A stretch of 64,000 nt of DNA, taken from NCBI GenBank assembly GCA_021647505.1, contig JAKIUN010000012.1, positions 1 to 64,000 of the forward strand. The letters are read 5' to 3'. The position numbers and the translations under genes were made by a program. A model generated the notes under the pieces. The model worked only from the letters and a program-made list of their open reading frames with translations. It ran no database searches and was not told the origin of the DNA. Positions within the stretch are counted from its first letter, which is position 1; each line of letters opens with the position of its first letter. Positions 1-8,050 of the stretch are shown one piece after another. Source of the DNA: Gammaproteobacteria bacterium. GTDB lineage: Bacteria > Pseudomonadota > Gammaproteobacteria > SZUA-152.

Positions 1-122
1 AGGGGCTCGTCTCTGTAAGAGAACGGTGGATCAAGTTTCACTATGCTTGACGAACCGCCCGGTGCGGACCCGCATGCCGGGTGGTGTGGGGACTGGGGGT
101 TAGATACCCCCGGTTACCCGAT
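1..122 (+). mobile_element. Group II intron, 3' end (domains V and VI)
   Basis: The segment folds as the end of a bacterial group II intron. A GC-rich hairpin at about 52-88 (GAACCGCCC paired with GGGTGGTGTG around a GGACC loop) looks like domain V of the class C type. It is followed by a second hairpin with CTGGGGG/CCCCCGG arms at about 91-114 (domain VI). The intron should end at the AT of 121-122. The reverse transcriptase gene would lie upstream, outside the window. It sits in opposite orientation to the cassette-like gene that ends at the same base, as is known for group IIC-attC introns. Confidence 0.8.
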
Positions 123-556
123 TAGCTGTTTTGATAACGTTCCACTGTTTTTTCAACTTTTTGTCTATACGATGTGTCGTCAAGAATTTTTTTAACTAAA
201 GGCCAAGCTTTTCTAAAAGCTTTTGTTTTACATATTTGTGCTCGATAATCATTTTCGCCAAATGGTTCTTCTGGATTATTATCAATCGTTTCATAGTAAA
301 CCTGCCCAGCCATAAAGTTTGCTACAAGATATGCCAATTCTTTTTCTGTTATATCGTGTGCTTCCATATCTTCTTCAGATATTCCATGAAAACGAAAAGC
401 TTCTGGCATTTCTGCGAGTTTCATTTTTATTTCAGCGAGTAATGCAATATTATGATTTAACCTTTCTTGTTCGTGTTGTTTTTTCCACGTGATTGCTTGC
501 CACCCGAGTGAAGAAAGCGATACAACTAGAGCAACGATTGAAATTATTATTTCCAA
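122..556 (-). CDS. Cassette-like small membrane protein
   Basis: This is a 144-residue protein of unknown function. One N-terminal membrane segment (about residues 2-22) is followed by a charged helical region. It resembles short one-TM proteins annotated as DUF4760, but I cannot assign a role. AAAGGAGGTA lies just before the start, directly after a GTTAGCT box at 578-572. The coding region ends in AGCTAA, the inverse of that box, and the stop codon uses the last base of the neighbouring group II intron. It reads away from the adjacent integron integrase, as integron cassettes do, so I take it as a one-gene cassette. Confidence 0.65.
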   Translation of the reverse strand: MEIIISIVALVVSLSSLGWQAITWKKQHEQERLNHNIALLAEIKMKLAEMPEAFRFHGISEEDMEAHDITEKELAYLVANFMAGQVYYETIDNNPEEPFGENDYRAQICKTKAFRKAWPLVKKILDDTSYRQKVEKTVERYQNS

Positions 557-571
557 AATACCTCCTTTAAC

Positions 572-578
572 AGCTAAC
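572..578 (-). other. Putative integron recombination core (GTTAGCT)
   Basis: GTTAGCT on the minus strand lies between the integrase gene and the start of the cassette-like gene. It is close to the integron core consensus GTTRRRY, with one mismatch at the sixth base. Its inverse AGCTAA(C) is found at the other end of the gene at 123-128, where the intron joins. This pairing of R'-like and R''-like boxes is what a cassette should show. The remaining attI/attC secondary structure is not obvious. Confidence 0.4.
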
Positions 579-585
579 GCTTAAT

Positions 586-604
586 CTACCCCAAAGTGGG
601 GTAG
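586..604. repeat. Hairpin repeat, copy 1 (TACCCCAAAGTGGGG)
   Basis: CTACCCCAAAGTGGGGTAG is a perfect short palindrome. The core TACCCCAAAGTGGGG recurs in direct orientation at 934-948, followed in both places by a CTCCGC or TTCCGC string. The two copies bracket the roughly 330 bases upstream of the integrase gene. They could be integrase or regulator binding sites, or traces of an insertion. Confidence 0.5.
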
Positions 605-933
605 AACTCCGCCCCGAAATCCGGTGATTTATTCGCCGGTGATTCCCGACCTCTCTAAATACTCCTACAAACCTGCTAAACAATCAATCACTTACATCAT
701 CGTATTTTACGCCATGGACATGCAGTCTGCAATTCCCACCGAATATTGAACGGGCAAATAAGACATTTTGGGGGATATTATGTACGGTACTTTCGCTACA
801 TATTTATCAATTAAGCATGCCCCACCTTTGCCGCTTCCACTGAAAATCTATTGCATTCAACAAGTTGCCAAAGACTCATGAATGCTTTTCTCCTCGGAAT
901 ATTGGGGTGTGGCCGAGATATTGGATGAGATAA

Positions 934-948
934 TACCCCAAAGTGGGG
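934..948. repeat. Hairpin repeat, copy 2 (TACCCCAAAGTGGGG)
   Basis: Second copy of the palindrome at 586-604, 17 bases before the start of the integrase gene. Apart from these two copies, I see no gene in the 557-964 interval, which should hold attI and the divergent integron promoters. Confidence 0.5.
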
Positions 949-964
949 GAATATTCCGCTTGCA

Positions 965-1838
965 ATGGCTGACTTAAAAAATACTGTACAAAACACCAGT
1001 ACCACTCAAGGGAGTATTGTCATGGATTCGACGCGCTATTCTTCACCTTTTCTGTGTTCAGTTTCTGATGCCATTCGTGTGCGCCATTACAGCCGCAGTA
1101 CGGAGAAAACTTATATCGGCTGGGTTAAACGCTTTATCTATTTTCACAACAAGCGGCATCCGCATGACATGGGTGCTCAGGAAGTATCGGCATTCTTGAC
1201 GCACTTGGCAGTAAATCGAAATGTTGCACCCAGCACACAGAACCAAGCTTTTAATGCGCTGATGTTTCTTTATCGTGCGGTGTTGGATCAACCCATTGAG
1301 GGATTAAATGGAGTAGCGCGCGCCAAGACACGCCAGAAAATTCCAGTGGTGTTGACGCCTGAAGAGGTGCAGGCAGTTTTGAAAGAGCTGGATGGAATCT
1401 ATTGGCTGGCGGCCTGTTTGATGTACGGCTCTGGCTTGAGGTTAATGGAATGTTTGCGCTTGCGGGTGATGAATCTCGATTTTTTTACATCGCTCAATTA
1501 ATGTGCACAATGGCAAGGGTGGGAAAGGTCGGGTGGTGACTTTGTCGGATGAGTTGATCGTGCCCTTGCAACGGCATCTGACGAATCGACAGCAAACGCA
1601 TGATAAGGATTTGGTAGATGGTTTTGGCAGTGTTTACCTTCCACATGCCTTGGCGAGAAAATATCCGAATGCACCCACGGAGTGGGCGTGGCAATACGTG
1701 TTCCCATCCAGCCGACGCAGCGTTGACCCACGCTCTGGGGTGGAACGGCGGCATCATTTTGATGAGAAGGCGATTCAACGCGCGGTTAAACAGGCCATTC
1801 GCAAGGCGAATATTCACAAACCAGCCAGCTGCCATACT
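965..1838 (+). pseudogene. intI: Integron integrase, frameshifted and truncated
   Basis: The N-terminal part (965 to about 1484) has the integron-integrase N-domain, including [20 protein letters not shown] and the box around [15 protein letters not shown] with the first catalytic Arg. The reading then shifts by one base in a run of seven T (1481-1487). Removing one T joins LDF to a frame reading VHNGKGGKGRVVTLSDELI. The IntI-specific stretch KYPNAPTEWAWQYVFPSS follows. Homology stops after KPASCHT at 1838, just before the FRHSFATHLL box, so the catalytic His-Arg and Tyr are absent. The gene is therefore dead even if the frameshift is a sequencing error. The truncation coincides with an IS4-family scrap. 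Confidence 0.9.
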
Positions 1839-2002
1839 GGTGCCTTATACATCATGGATCGGGGCTGCCTGGATTTTTGGACGGCTTTTCAGTATAGCCC
1901 AGGCCGGCGCATTTTTTGTCATCCGAGCCAAAAGCAATACCGTATACAAACGTCGCTACTCCCATCCAGTTACCTCCGCTGTGGGATCTGGAGCCGAAAA
2001 TA
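1839..2002 (+). pseudogene. IS4-family transposase internal fragment
   Basis: Immediately after the integrase homology the translation reads YIMDRGCLDF. After a one-base shift in a short T run it reads AQAGAFFVIRAKSN and YKRRYSHPV. These match the central DDE region of IS4-type transposases, usually MDRGYxDF then QAGAFFVxRAKSN. Only about 55 residues survive, with no inverted repeats or transposase ends. It is the probable cause of the integrase truncation. Confidence 0.75.
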
Positions 2003-2004
2003 TG

Positions 2005-2135
2005 GTCATTCCGGGCGGAACGAAGTGAAGACCCGGAATCCAGAAATCTTGAAACGACGTACATTCTGGATGAATCGCTCCGGTGAAAACAGGATCCCGA
2101 TCTCTGGATTCCGACTAAAAACAAGCCGGAATGAC
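2005..2135. repeat. Dispersed palindrome with GTCATTCCGG ends, copy 1
   Basis: The element begins GTCATTCCGG and ends CCGGAATGAC, with inner pairs CCGGAATCCAGAA and CTGGATTCCG. A second copy lies at 46225-46305. Both are followed by a conserved tail, AGCTGCGGGGA then GA(T/C)CCAAA(A)GA. In this copy an extra hairpin (2150-2186) sits between the palindrome and that tail. This is a common non-coding palindrome type in proteobacterial genomes. Confidence 0.75.
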
Positions 2136-2149
2136 GATAATCACAGCAC

Positions 2150-2186
2150 CCAAAGTAGGCGCTTTTCTTAAAGAACCTACTTTTGG
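2150..2186. repeat. Hairpin CCAAAGTAGG / CCTACTTTTGG
   Basis: Two nearly complementary 10-11 base arms surround a 16-base loop. The hairpin is absent from the corresponding position of the second copy of the neighbouring palindrome near 46310, so it looks like an insertion into that repeat. Confidence 0.5.
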
Positions 2187-2255
2187 TAGGCGAGCTGCGG
2201 GGAATTCGATCCAAAAGATTAAAAACAATATGTTATGACTTGTTCGGCAAGCAAG

Positions 2256-2296
2256 CTGCGAACCAGGCGGTCGCACGTTTGAGTCGTGTCGGGCAT
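2256..2296 (+). other. Possible 3' tRNA fragment
   Basis: The order fits the 3' half of a tRNA: an anticodon-like loop CTGCGAA, CCAGG, a variable stretch, a T-arm GCACG-TTTGAGT-CGTGT that pairs, and a 7-base acceptor strand CGGGCAT. No 5' half, matching anticodon stem or CCA is present. Such 3' fragments are often left at attachment sites of integrated elements. It lies at the right edge of the decayed integron/IS region, just before the glycerol operon. Confidence 0.35.
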
Positions 2297-2482
2297 ATTT
2301 TACCTGGGCGTCAGGAAGGGTCGTTGAGCCGAAATGTCGCACAGGAGGGATGACCTTTGGCCAAATTGGCTTGGCCGGTTGCGCAAATAACCGCAGCTCA
2401 CTCTATCCCCGTGTGGGCAACATCTTCGCAAAAAACAGACCGGCCTCTTCTGCCCCCCGCTGATTGGCGTTATCTTTGCGCT

Positions 2483-3895
2483 ATGGACTATCTGCTCGCC
2501 ATCGACCAGGGAACGCACGCCAGTCGCGCCTTGCTGTTTGACGTGTGCGGCCGGCAGATTGCCAGCCATCTTGTACCGGTCACGCTCACGCGGCCGCAGG
2601 CAAACCGTGCCGAGCAGGATCCCAGCGAAATCATCGCCTCGGTTCAGGATGCGGTTGCGCAAACCGTCCTCTCCCTGACTCCTGCCGAACGCGGCAATAT
2701 CCGCGCCTGCGGTTTGACCACCCAACGCTCCACGGTGCTGGCGTGGCGGACGAACGGAACCCCGTTGTCTGCCGCCATCAGTTGGCAGGACACGCGTGGC
2801 GCCTCGCTGGTCGATTCCTTGCACGCCCATGGGGCGGAGATCCGTAAGCGATCCGGGCTGCCACTCTCGGCCCATTACGGGGCCAGTAAACTGTGCTGGC
2901 TACACCAGCGACTGGTCGGCGAAGGCCGTTTGCGTCTCGGTCCGCTGGCCAGCTTTCTGCTGACCCATCTCACCGCCATAGGGCATGTCATCGACCACAG
3001 CAATGCCCAGCGTATGCAGTTGCTGGATGTCGACCATCTGGACTGGTCACACCCGCTGGCCGACTGCTTCGGGATTCCGCTCGATGGGCTGCCGGCATGC
3101 CGGCCGGTCATGAGCGACTATGGGGTACTCACCGACTATGGCATTCCGGTGACGGCCGTGTGCGGTGACCAGAATGCCGCATGGCACGGCAGCGGCGGGG
3201 ATACACACGATTGCGCCCTGATCAACCTTGGCAGTGGCGCCTTTGTGCTGGCAGCACAAGCGTCGGGGGACGACGTGCCGGCACTCCTGCGCAGCCTGTC
3301 CGCCAGCGACGCCAGGGGAGCTGAATGGCTGTTCGAAGGCACCGTGAACGGCGCCGGCAGTGCGTTGCAATGGCTGGCGGAACAGGAGGGTATCGATGAT
3401 CTTGCCACGCGCCTGCCCGACTGGCTGGAACAGGTGACAGAACCACCGTTGTTCATGAATACGGTCGGCGGCCTTGGCTCGCCCTGGTGGCGGCGGCCCG
3501 GGCCGCCGGTGTTTCGGCCGGACAACAGCTGTCGGGGCTGCGCGGAACGTGCCGTCGCTGTCGTGGAAAGCATCGTATTCCTGCTGCAATACAACCTGGA
3601 CTGCATGAGCCGCCATACAGCCATCGGGCGTCTGCGGGTCAGCGGCGGGCTGTCTCGGCTCGACGGTCTGTGCCAGAAGCTCGCCAACCTCAGCAAACTG
3701 CCGGTCGAGCGCTGCGAGGATACGGAAGCCAGTGCCCGTGGCGTTGCCTGGCTGGCGGCGGGGCGGCCTGCGGACTGGCTGGCGTCGAAAGACCTACCCC
3801 GATTCACTCCACGGCCTGATAGGCCACTACAAAATCGTTATCAACAGTTTGTTGACCTGCTCCGGCAATATTCGGCTGAGTTCGATGACAACTGA
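2483..3895 (+). CDS. FGGY-family carbohydrate kinase, glycerol kinase-like
   Basis: The 470-residue protein has the FGGY fold. The phosphate-1 motif near the N-terminus is AIDQGTHASRALLFD (GlpK usually DQGTTSSRAIVFD). An SWQDTRG segment follows, then GDQNAAWHGSG and GLGSPWWRR, with a C-terminal GGLSRLDGLCQKLANL. It probably phosphorylates glycerol or a related polyol, since it overlaps a glycerophosphodiesterase gene that is followed by a GlpD-like dehydrogenase. It is diverged from classical GlpK, so another polyol is possible. I take ATG 2483, where homology begins. The frame is open from 2357, but the upstream codons do not look like protein. The stop overlaps the next start by 11 bases. 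Confidence 0.8.
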   Translation: MDYLLAIDQGTHASRALLFDVCGRQIASHLVPVTLTRPQANRAEQDPSEIIASVQDAVAQTVLSLTPAERGNIRACGLTTQRSTVLAWRTNGTPLSAAISWQDTRGASLVDSLHAHGAEIRKRSGLPLSAHYGASKLCWLHQRLVGEGRLRLGPLASFLLTHLTAIGHVIDHSNAQRMQLLDVDHLDWSHPLADCFGIPLDGLPACRPVMSDYGVLTDYGIPVTAVCGDQNAAWHGSGGDTHDCALINLGSGAFVLAAQASGDDVPALLRSLSASDARGAEWLFEGTVNGAGSALQWLAEQEGIDDLATRLPDWLEQVTEPPLFMNTVGGLGSPWWRRPGPPVFRPDNSCRGCAERAVAVVESIVFLLQYNLDCMSRHTAIGRLRVSGGLSRLDGLCQKLANLSKLPVERCEDTEASARGVAWLAAGRPADWLASKDLPRFTPRPDRPLQNRYQQFVDLLRQYSAEFDDN

Positions 3896-4652
3896 GCGTA
3901 TCCCGCAGCTGGTCGGCCACCGTGGCGATATGGTGCAATACCCGGAAAACAGCTGGCCGGCATTGCTGGCGGCCGTCGATGCCGGCGCCTGCTGGCTGGA
4001 GTTCGATGTACAGATGTGCGCCGACGGTGGTTTTATACTGCTGCATGATGTCGATTTCCTGCGCACAGGCAATGACCCGCGAGCTGTCTTTGAACTCGAT
4101 GCGCAAGCCTGTAGCCGCATCAGTGTGCATTATCCCGAGCGCTTTGCTGCACGCTTTTTCCCGACACCGACACCCTTGCTCGATGACGTGCTCGAGTGGC
4201 TGTCCACTTATCCTGATGTACGTGCCATGGTGGAAATAAAAACGGAAAGTCTGAAACACTTTGGCCGTGAAGCCGTAACATGCGCGCTATTGAAGGTTAT
4301 CGCGCCATACCGGGATCAATGTGTACTCATCTCTTTTGATGATGAGGCATTACACCTTGCACGCAAGCATGTGGCGCCGGAATTGGGCTGGGTATTACAC
4401 GAATACAATGACAACTCCCGGCAACGCGCCGAACGGCTGAAACCGCAATACCTGATTTGCAATGAGCGTAAAATCCAGCGCTATGAAACACCCTGGCCGG
4501 GGGGTTGGCGCTGGATGCTTTACGATATCGGGGATCCACAGCAGGCCCTGGATTGGGCGCAACGGGGTGTCGACCTGATCGAAACTGGTGATATCTGCCG
4601 CCTGTTGAAACATCCTCGACTTACCGGGCGGGCCTGTCGTCATGGACTGTGA
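3885..4652 (+). CDS. ugpQ: Glycerophosphodiester phosphodiesterase
   Basis: This 255-residue protein should hydrolyse deacylated phospholipids to glycerol-3-phosphate and an alcohol. Family marks are GHRGDMVQYPENSW at the N-terminus (usually AHRGxxxxxPENT), WLEFDVQMCADG and LLHDVDFLRTGN, then MVEIKTES in the second metal region. There is no signal peptide, so it is cytoplasmic like UgpQ. It starts inside the end of the kinase gene and its end overlaps the dehydrogenase gene by 11 bases, so translation of the three is probably coupled. The ATG at 3885 is the first codon giving the conserved N-terminus. Confidence 0.85.
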   Translation: MTTERIPQLVGHRGDMVQYPENSWPALLAAVDAGACWLEFDVQMCADGGFILLHDVDFLRTGNDPRAVFELDAQACSRISVHYPERFAARFFPTPTPLLDDVLEWLSTYPDVRAMVEIKTESLKHFGREAVTCALLKVIAPYRDQCVLISFDDEALHLARKHVAPELGWVLHEYNDNSRQRAERLKPQYLICNERKIQRYETPWPGGWRWMLYDIGDPQQALDWAQRGVDLIETGDICRLLKHPRLTGRACRHGL

Positions 4653-5757
4653 CATTCTCGTCGTTGGCGCCGGCATACACGGCGCTGCAGTCGCACATGC
4701 CGCTGCGCGACGGGGTTACCGCGTGCACGTCATCGAACAGTTCGGCCGGCCGGCGGAAGGAACCTCGAGCCGCTCATCAAAGCTTATTCATGGCGGTTTA
4801 CGCTATCTCGAAACCGGCCAGTTGCGACTGGTGCGTGAGTGTCTGCACGCACAACGCGCGTTATTACGCGAACGGCCCTCGCTGGTGCAACTCACCCCGT
4901 TCTATCTGCCGGTGTATACCCATACCACTCGCCCGGCCTGGAAGATTGCGTTTGGATTGTGGTTGTACCGCCTGCTGGGTGGGCAGCGCTTTCGCCGTAT
5001 CCCCGCCAGTGAATGGCATGACCTGGACGGACTGGACAGCCACGATCTGCGCGCCGTGTTTCGCTATTTTGATGCGCAAACCGATGATCGTGCGCTGACC
5101 GAAGCGGTACTCGCCGATGCGCAGGCGCTGGGTGCAAGCGTTGCCTTCAATACCCGCCTCGAACGGGCCGAATGCACGGCGACCCGTTGTCGTGTGCGTT
5201 GTCATGGGCCGGCGGGGGCGGAAGAATTTACCGCCATATGCGTGGTCAATGCTGCCGGCCCCTGGGTCAATCTCGTGCTGGAATGCATGACGCCGCATCT
5301 GGCACCATTGGACATTGAACTGGTGCAGGGTACGCACATCGTTGTTCCGGGGAGGCTGAAGCGGGGTATCTATTATCTGGAAGCCCCGCAGGATCGGCGT
5401 GCGGTTTTTGTCATGCCCTGGCGGGGTCACACGCTGATCGGGACAACCGAGACCCCCTACCGGGGCGATCCGGCCGATGTCCAGCCGCTGCCATCGGAAC
5501 AGTTCTACCTGCTGGCCGTGTACAACCATTATTTCAACAGCCAGCTCGAACCCACGGACATCCTGGCGTCATTTGCTGGCTTGCGTGTGTTACCGGCGGG
5601 TAAGGGACGTGCCTTCACCCGGCCACGGGACACCGTCCTGCATTGTGACGACGCCATGCCCAGGGTCGTCAGTATCTATGGCGGGAAACTGACCTCGCAC
5701 GCGCATACTGCGGTGCAGGTGATGAAGATGCTGGAGCCGATATTGAAGCGTGATTGA
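4642..5757 (+). CDS. glpD: FAD-dependent glycerol-3-phosphate dehydrogenase (short form)
   Basis: It oxidises glycerol-3-phosphate to dihydroxyacetone phosphate and passes electrons to quinone. The FAD dinucleotide-binding motif is ILVVGAGIHGAAVAHAAARR. The GlpD signature SSRSSKLIHGGLRYLE follows, then NAAGPWVN and YGGKLTSHA near the end. At 371 residues it lacks the roughly 130-residue C-terminal domain of E. coli GlpD (about 500 residues), though the catalytic FAD domain seems complete. It is the last gene of the three-gene overlapping operon, which would channel glycerol, and glycerol from glycerophosphodiesters, into glycolysis. Confidence 0.82.
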   Translation: MDCDILVVGAGIHGAAVAHAAARRGYRVHVIEQFGRPAEGTSSRSSKLIHGGLRYLETGQLRLVRECLHAQRALLRERPSLVQLTPFYLPVYTHTTRPAWKIAFGLWLYRLLGGQRFRRIPASEWHDLDGLDSHDLRAVFRYFDAQTDDRALTEAVLADAQALGASVAFNTRLERAECTATRCRVRCHGPAGAEEFTAICVVNAAGPWVNLVLECMTPHLAPLDIELVQGTHIVVPGRLKRGIYYLEAPQDRRAVFVMPWRGHTLIGTTETPYRGDPADVQPLPSEQFYLLAVYNHYFNSQLEPTDILASFAGLRVLPAGKGRAFTRPRDTVLHCDDAMPRVVSIYGGKLTSHAHTAVQVMKMLEPILKRD

Positions 5758-5961
5758 TTCACGTTCCCGTGGGTACAAAAAACTGATTCAGCCTGCCCGG
5801 CCAGCGTTCAATCTACTGGCCAGGCGAATGGCTGTGAATATTTTGATTTCAACGTTGATAACGCAAAGGCACTTGGGGCATCTGTGCAGGATGCTGGTGA
5901 GCCTGCGAACCGCATCGGTCGAGAACGATGGTTTCCTCAATGACCAACGCTCAACACTCGA

Positions 5962-6774
5962 TCAGACCTCGATGGGCGTATCAGGGCTATTGCCCCAGTC
6001 CGACCAGGAACCGGGGTAGCCCTTGATGTTCGGGTAGCCGAGTACCTTCAAGACGAAGTAGGTCAACGCCGAACGATGGTGAGTCTGGCAGTAAGTGATG
6101 ACGGTTTTGTCGCGGGTAATGCCCTTGCCTTCGAGCAGGGTACGTAGATCCATTGCGGTTTTCAGGCGCATATTGCGTGATCTGTCCATGACATCGAGCC
6201 AGTCGATGTTAAGGGCGCCGGGGATATGACCGCCGCGTTCGGCGAATTTCTTCTTGCCGCTGTATTCCAGAGCGGAACGGGAGTCCCACAGCACCACGCC
6301 GGGGTCGTTCAGATGGCTGAGGATGTAGTCGCGGCTGGCCAGCGGGGCATCGGTGATGTTGACCGCATATTTGCTCTGCGCCGGGTGGTGCGCGGTGATT
6401 TCTAGCGAGTGACCTTCGTTGGTCCAGCTGAACAGGCCACCATCGAGCAAGGAGGCCGTTTTGTGGCCGACGGTATCCAGGGTCCAGAGGAAGCGTGCCG
6501 CACGGCCGCCACCTTCGTCGTCATAGGCAACAACCTGTGTCTTCGGCGTGAGACCGATGGAAGAAAAAATGTTGCTCAGGCTGGTGGCGTCGGGCAGTAG
6601 GCCCATGCGCGGCCTGTCCAGGCGCACGATCTGTGCGTAGTCAAGATGTACCGCACCGGGGATGTGTCCCTTGGCGAAGGTTTCCGGCTTGCACAGATCG
6701 ACCACCAGCAGGCCGTCGTGGCCGAGCTTCTGCTCCAGTTGTTCGGGTTCGATGACGAGGGGCATGTTGTTCAT
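5962..6774 (-). CDS. Tandem-rhodanese sulfurtransferase
   Basis: The 270-residue protein has two rhodanese domains. The N-terminal one is degenerate (about residues 5-120) and the C-terminal one carries the active-site loop CQTHHRS with Cys229. It should transfer sulfane sulfur from thiosulfate or a persulfide donor to cyanide or a thiol acceptor. Short conserved boxes include the CH2A-like GHIPGA found in both halves (KGHIPGAVHLDY and RGGHIPGALNIDW). There is no signal peptide. It lies 6 bases downstream of pilU on the same strand, probably co-transcribed by chance. It is consistent with a sulfur-handling lifestyle but is also common elsewhere. Confidence 0.88.
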   Translation of the reverse strand: MNNMPLVIEPEQLEQKLGHDGLLVVDLCKPETFAKGHIPGAVHLDYAQIVRLDRPRMGLLPDATSLSNIFSSIGLTPKTQVVAYDDEGGGRAARFLWTLDTVGHKTASLLDGGLFSWTNEGHSLEITAHHPAQSKYAVNITDAPLASRDYILSHLNDPGVVLWDSRSALEYSGKKKFAERGGHIPGALNIDWLDVMDRSRNMRLKTAMDLRTLLEGKGITRDKTVITYCQTHHRSALTYFVLKVLGYPNIKGYPGSWSDWGNSPDTPIEV

Positions 6775-6780
6775 GGTTGG

Positions 6781-7911
6781 TTACTTCTCGTTATTCGTTT
6801 CAGTGGGTTCGTTGCCGGATATGGTAATGCCTGTGGTGGCGCTGGGGGTGAGGCCGGAGAGGCGCATCTGCAGGCGCATGTTACTCATGGAGTCGGCATA
6901 GGCGAGGGCGATTTCCTCGCTGATGCGGCCTTCGGCATACAGCTCGTAGAGCGATTGATCCATGGTGCGCATGCCGGTGTTGGCGTCTTTTTCCATCACG
7001 TCCACCAGTGAGATAAAGTCGCCGCGACGGATCAGGTCGCGCACGCGCGAGGTGGAGAGCAGCAGTTCCACGGCCACGGCGCGTCCGCCTTCGAGGGTAG
7101 GCACCAGTACCTGCGAGATCACGGCCTTGATATTCTGTGCCAGGGTGATGTAGAGCAGATCGCGCTTTTCCTGCGGGAACATGTTGACGATGCGCTCGAA
7201 TACCTGGCTGGCGTTATTGGCATGCAGGGTGGCCAGGCACAGGTGACCGGTGTCGGAGAACTCCAGTACGTCTTCCATGATTTCGTGTTCGCGAATCTCG
7301 CCGATCATCAGCATGTCCGGTGATTGGCGTAGGGCATTGATGAGGGCCTTGTGATACGAGTTGGTGTCGACGCCGATTTCGCGTTGATTTACCACCGACT
7401 GCTTGTGTTGCAGGATGTATTCGATGGGGTCTTCGACGGTGATGATATGGCTGATGGTGTTGCTGTTGCGGTGGTCGATCATCGCTGCCAGGGTGGTGGA
7501 CTTGCCGGCGCCGGATGGGCCAACTACCAGGATCAGACCCCGCTTGAGCATCACCAGATCCTGCAGCATGTCGGGCACACCCAGGGTCTCGAAATCGGGT
7601 ACTTCAAAGGGCACGGCGCGGATGACCATGCTGATCTCGCCACGCTGGCGGAAGACGTTGAAACGGAAGCGGCCGATGCCGGGTACGGTATAGCCGAGGC
7701 TGATCTCCAGTTCTTCCGCGAAGGCCTCGGCATGCTCCTTGCGCATCACCAGTTTGGCCATCTGATCCGTCATGCCCGGGGCCAATGGCTGAATGGGGTG
7801 GGGTTGCAGGGCACCGTTGATACGGAAGGCGGGGGGGGATCCCGTGCTCAGAAACAGATCCGAGGCGCCACTGGACACCATTTTTTTTAACAGTTTGGAA
7901 AGAAGCTCCAT
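6781..7911 (-). CDS. pilU: Type IV pilus retraction ATPase, PilU type
   Basis: This is a 376-residue hexameric ATPase of the PilT/GspE class that works with PilT in pilus retraction. Walker A is GPSGAGKST at residues 131-139. The Asp box (ITVEDPIEYI), Walker B region (MLMIGEIREHEIMEDVLEF) and His box (LATLHANN) follow. The VNQREIGVDTNSYH segment and the long C-terminus point to PilU rather than PilT. No pilT lies beside it in the window. The FimX-like and PilZ-type proteins at 31.7-42.2 kb could belong to the same pilus control network. Confidence 0.92.
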   Translation of the reverse strand: MELLSKLLKKMVSSGASDLFLSTGSPPAFRINGALQPHPIQPLAPGMTDQMAKLVMRKEHAEAFAEELEISLGYTVPGIGRFRFNVFRQRGEISMVIRAVPFEVPDFETLGVPDMLQDLVMLKRGLILVVGPSGAGKSTTLAAMIDHRNSNTISHIITVEDPIEYILQHKQSVVNQREIGVDTNSYHKALINALRQSPDMLMIGEIREHEIMEDVLEFSDTGHLCLATLHANNASQVFERIVNMFPQEKRDLLYITLAQNIKAVISQVLVPTLEGGRAVAVELLLSTSRVRDLIRRGDFISLVDVMEKDANTGMRTMDQSLYELYAEGRISEEIALAYADSMSNMRLQMRLSGLTPSATTGITISGNEPTETNNEK

Positions 7912-8050
7912 GCCGTGTTACTACCTTTGTCTTTTTGAGTGGCGGAAAAAATGGAGCCTAGCATCAGGCATAGGCCGGGAACAGCGAGTGTAACAAAGTT
8001 TTCACCCCGGATTGAACTCGTGGAGAGGGTTGGGAAATGAATTGTGTCTG

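Noticed and set aside
236-442. Plus-strand frame antisense to the cassette gene
   Set aside because: Very rich in Phe/Cys/Ile from an AT-rich gene read backwards; the minus-strand frame has a better start and ribosome-binding site.
1481-1487. Frameshift of intI as pure sequencing error
   Set aside because: A T7 run is error-prone, but the gene is also truncated before its catalytic residues, so it is a pseudogene either way.
2115-2342. Minus-strand frame with an RHDSNVRPPGS-like string
   Set aside because: Such strings come from reading tRNA-like sequence backwards; here it overlies the tRNA 3' fragment.
5750-6019. Plus-strand frame after glpD
   Set aside because: Overlaps the 3' end of the rhodanese gene in antisense, has no ribosome-binding site and no recognisable protein features.
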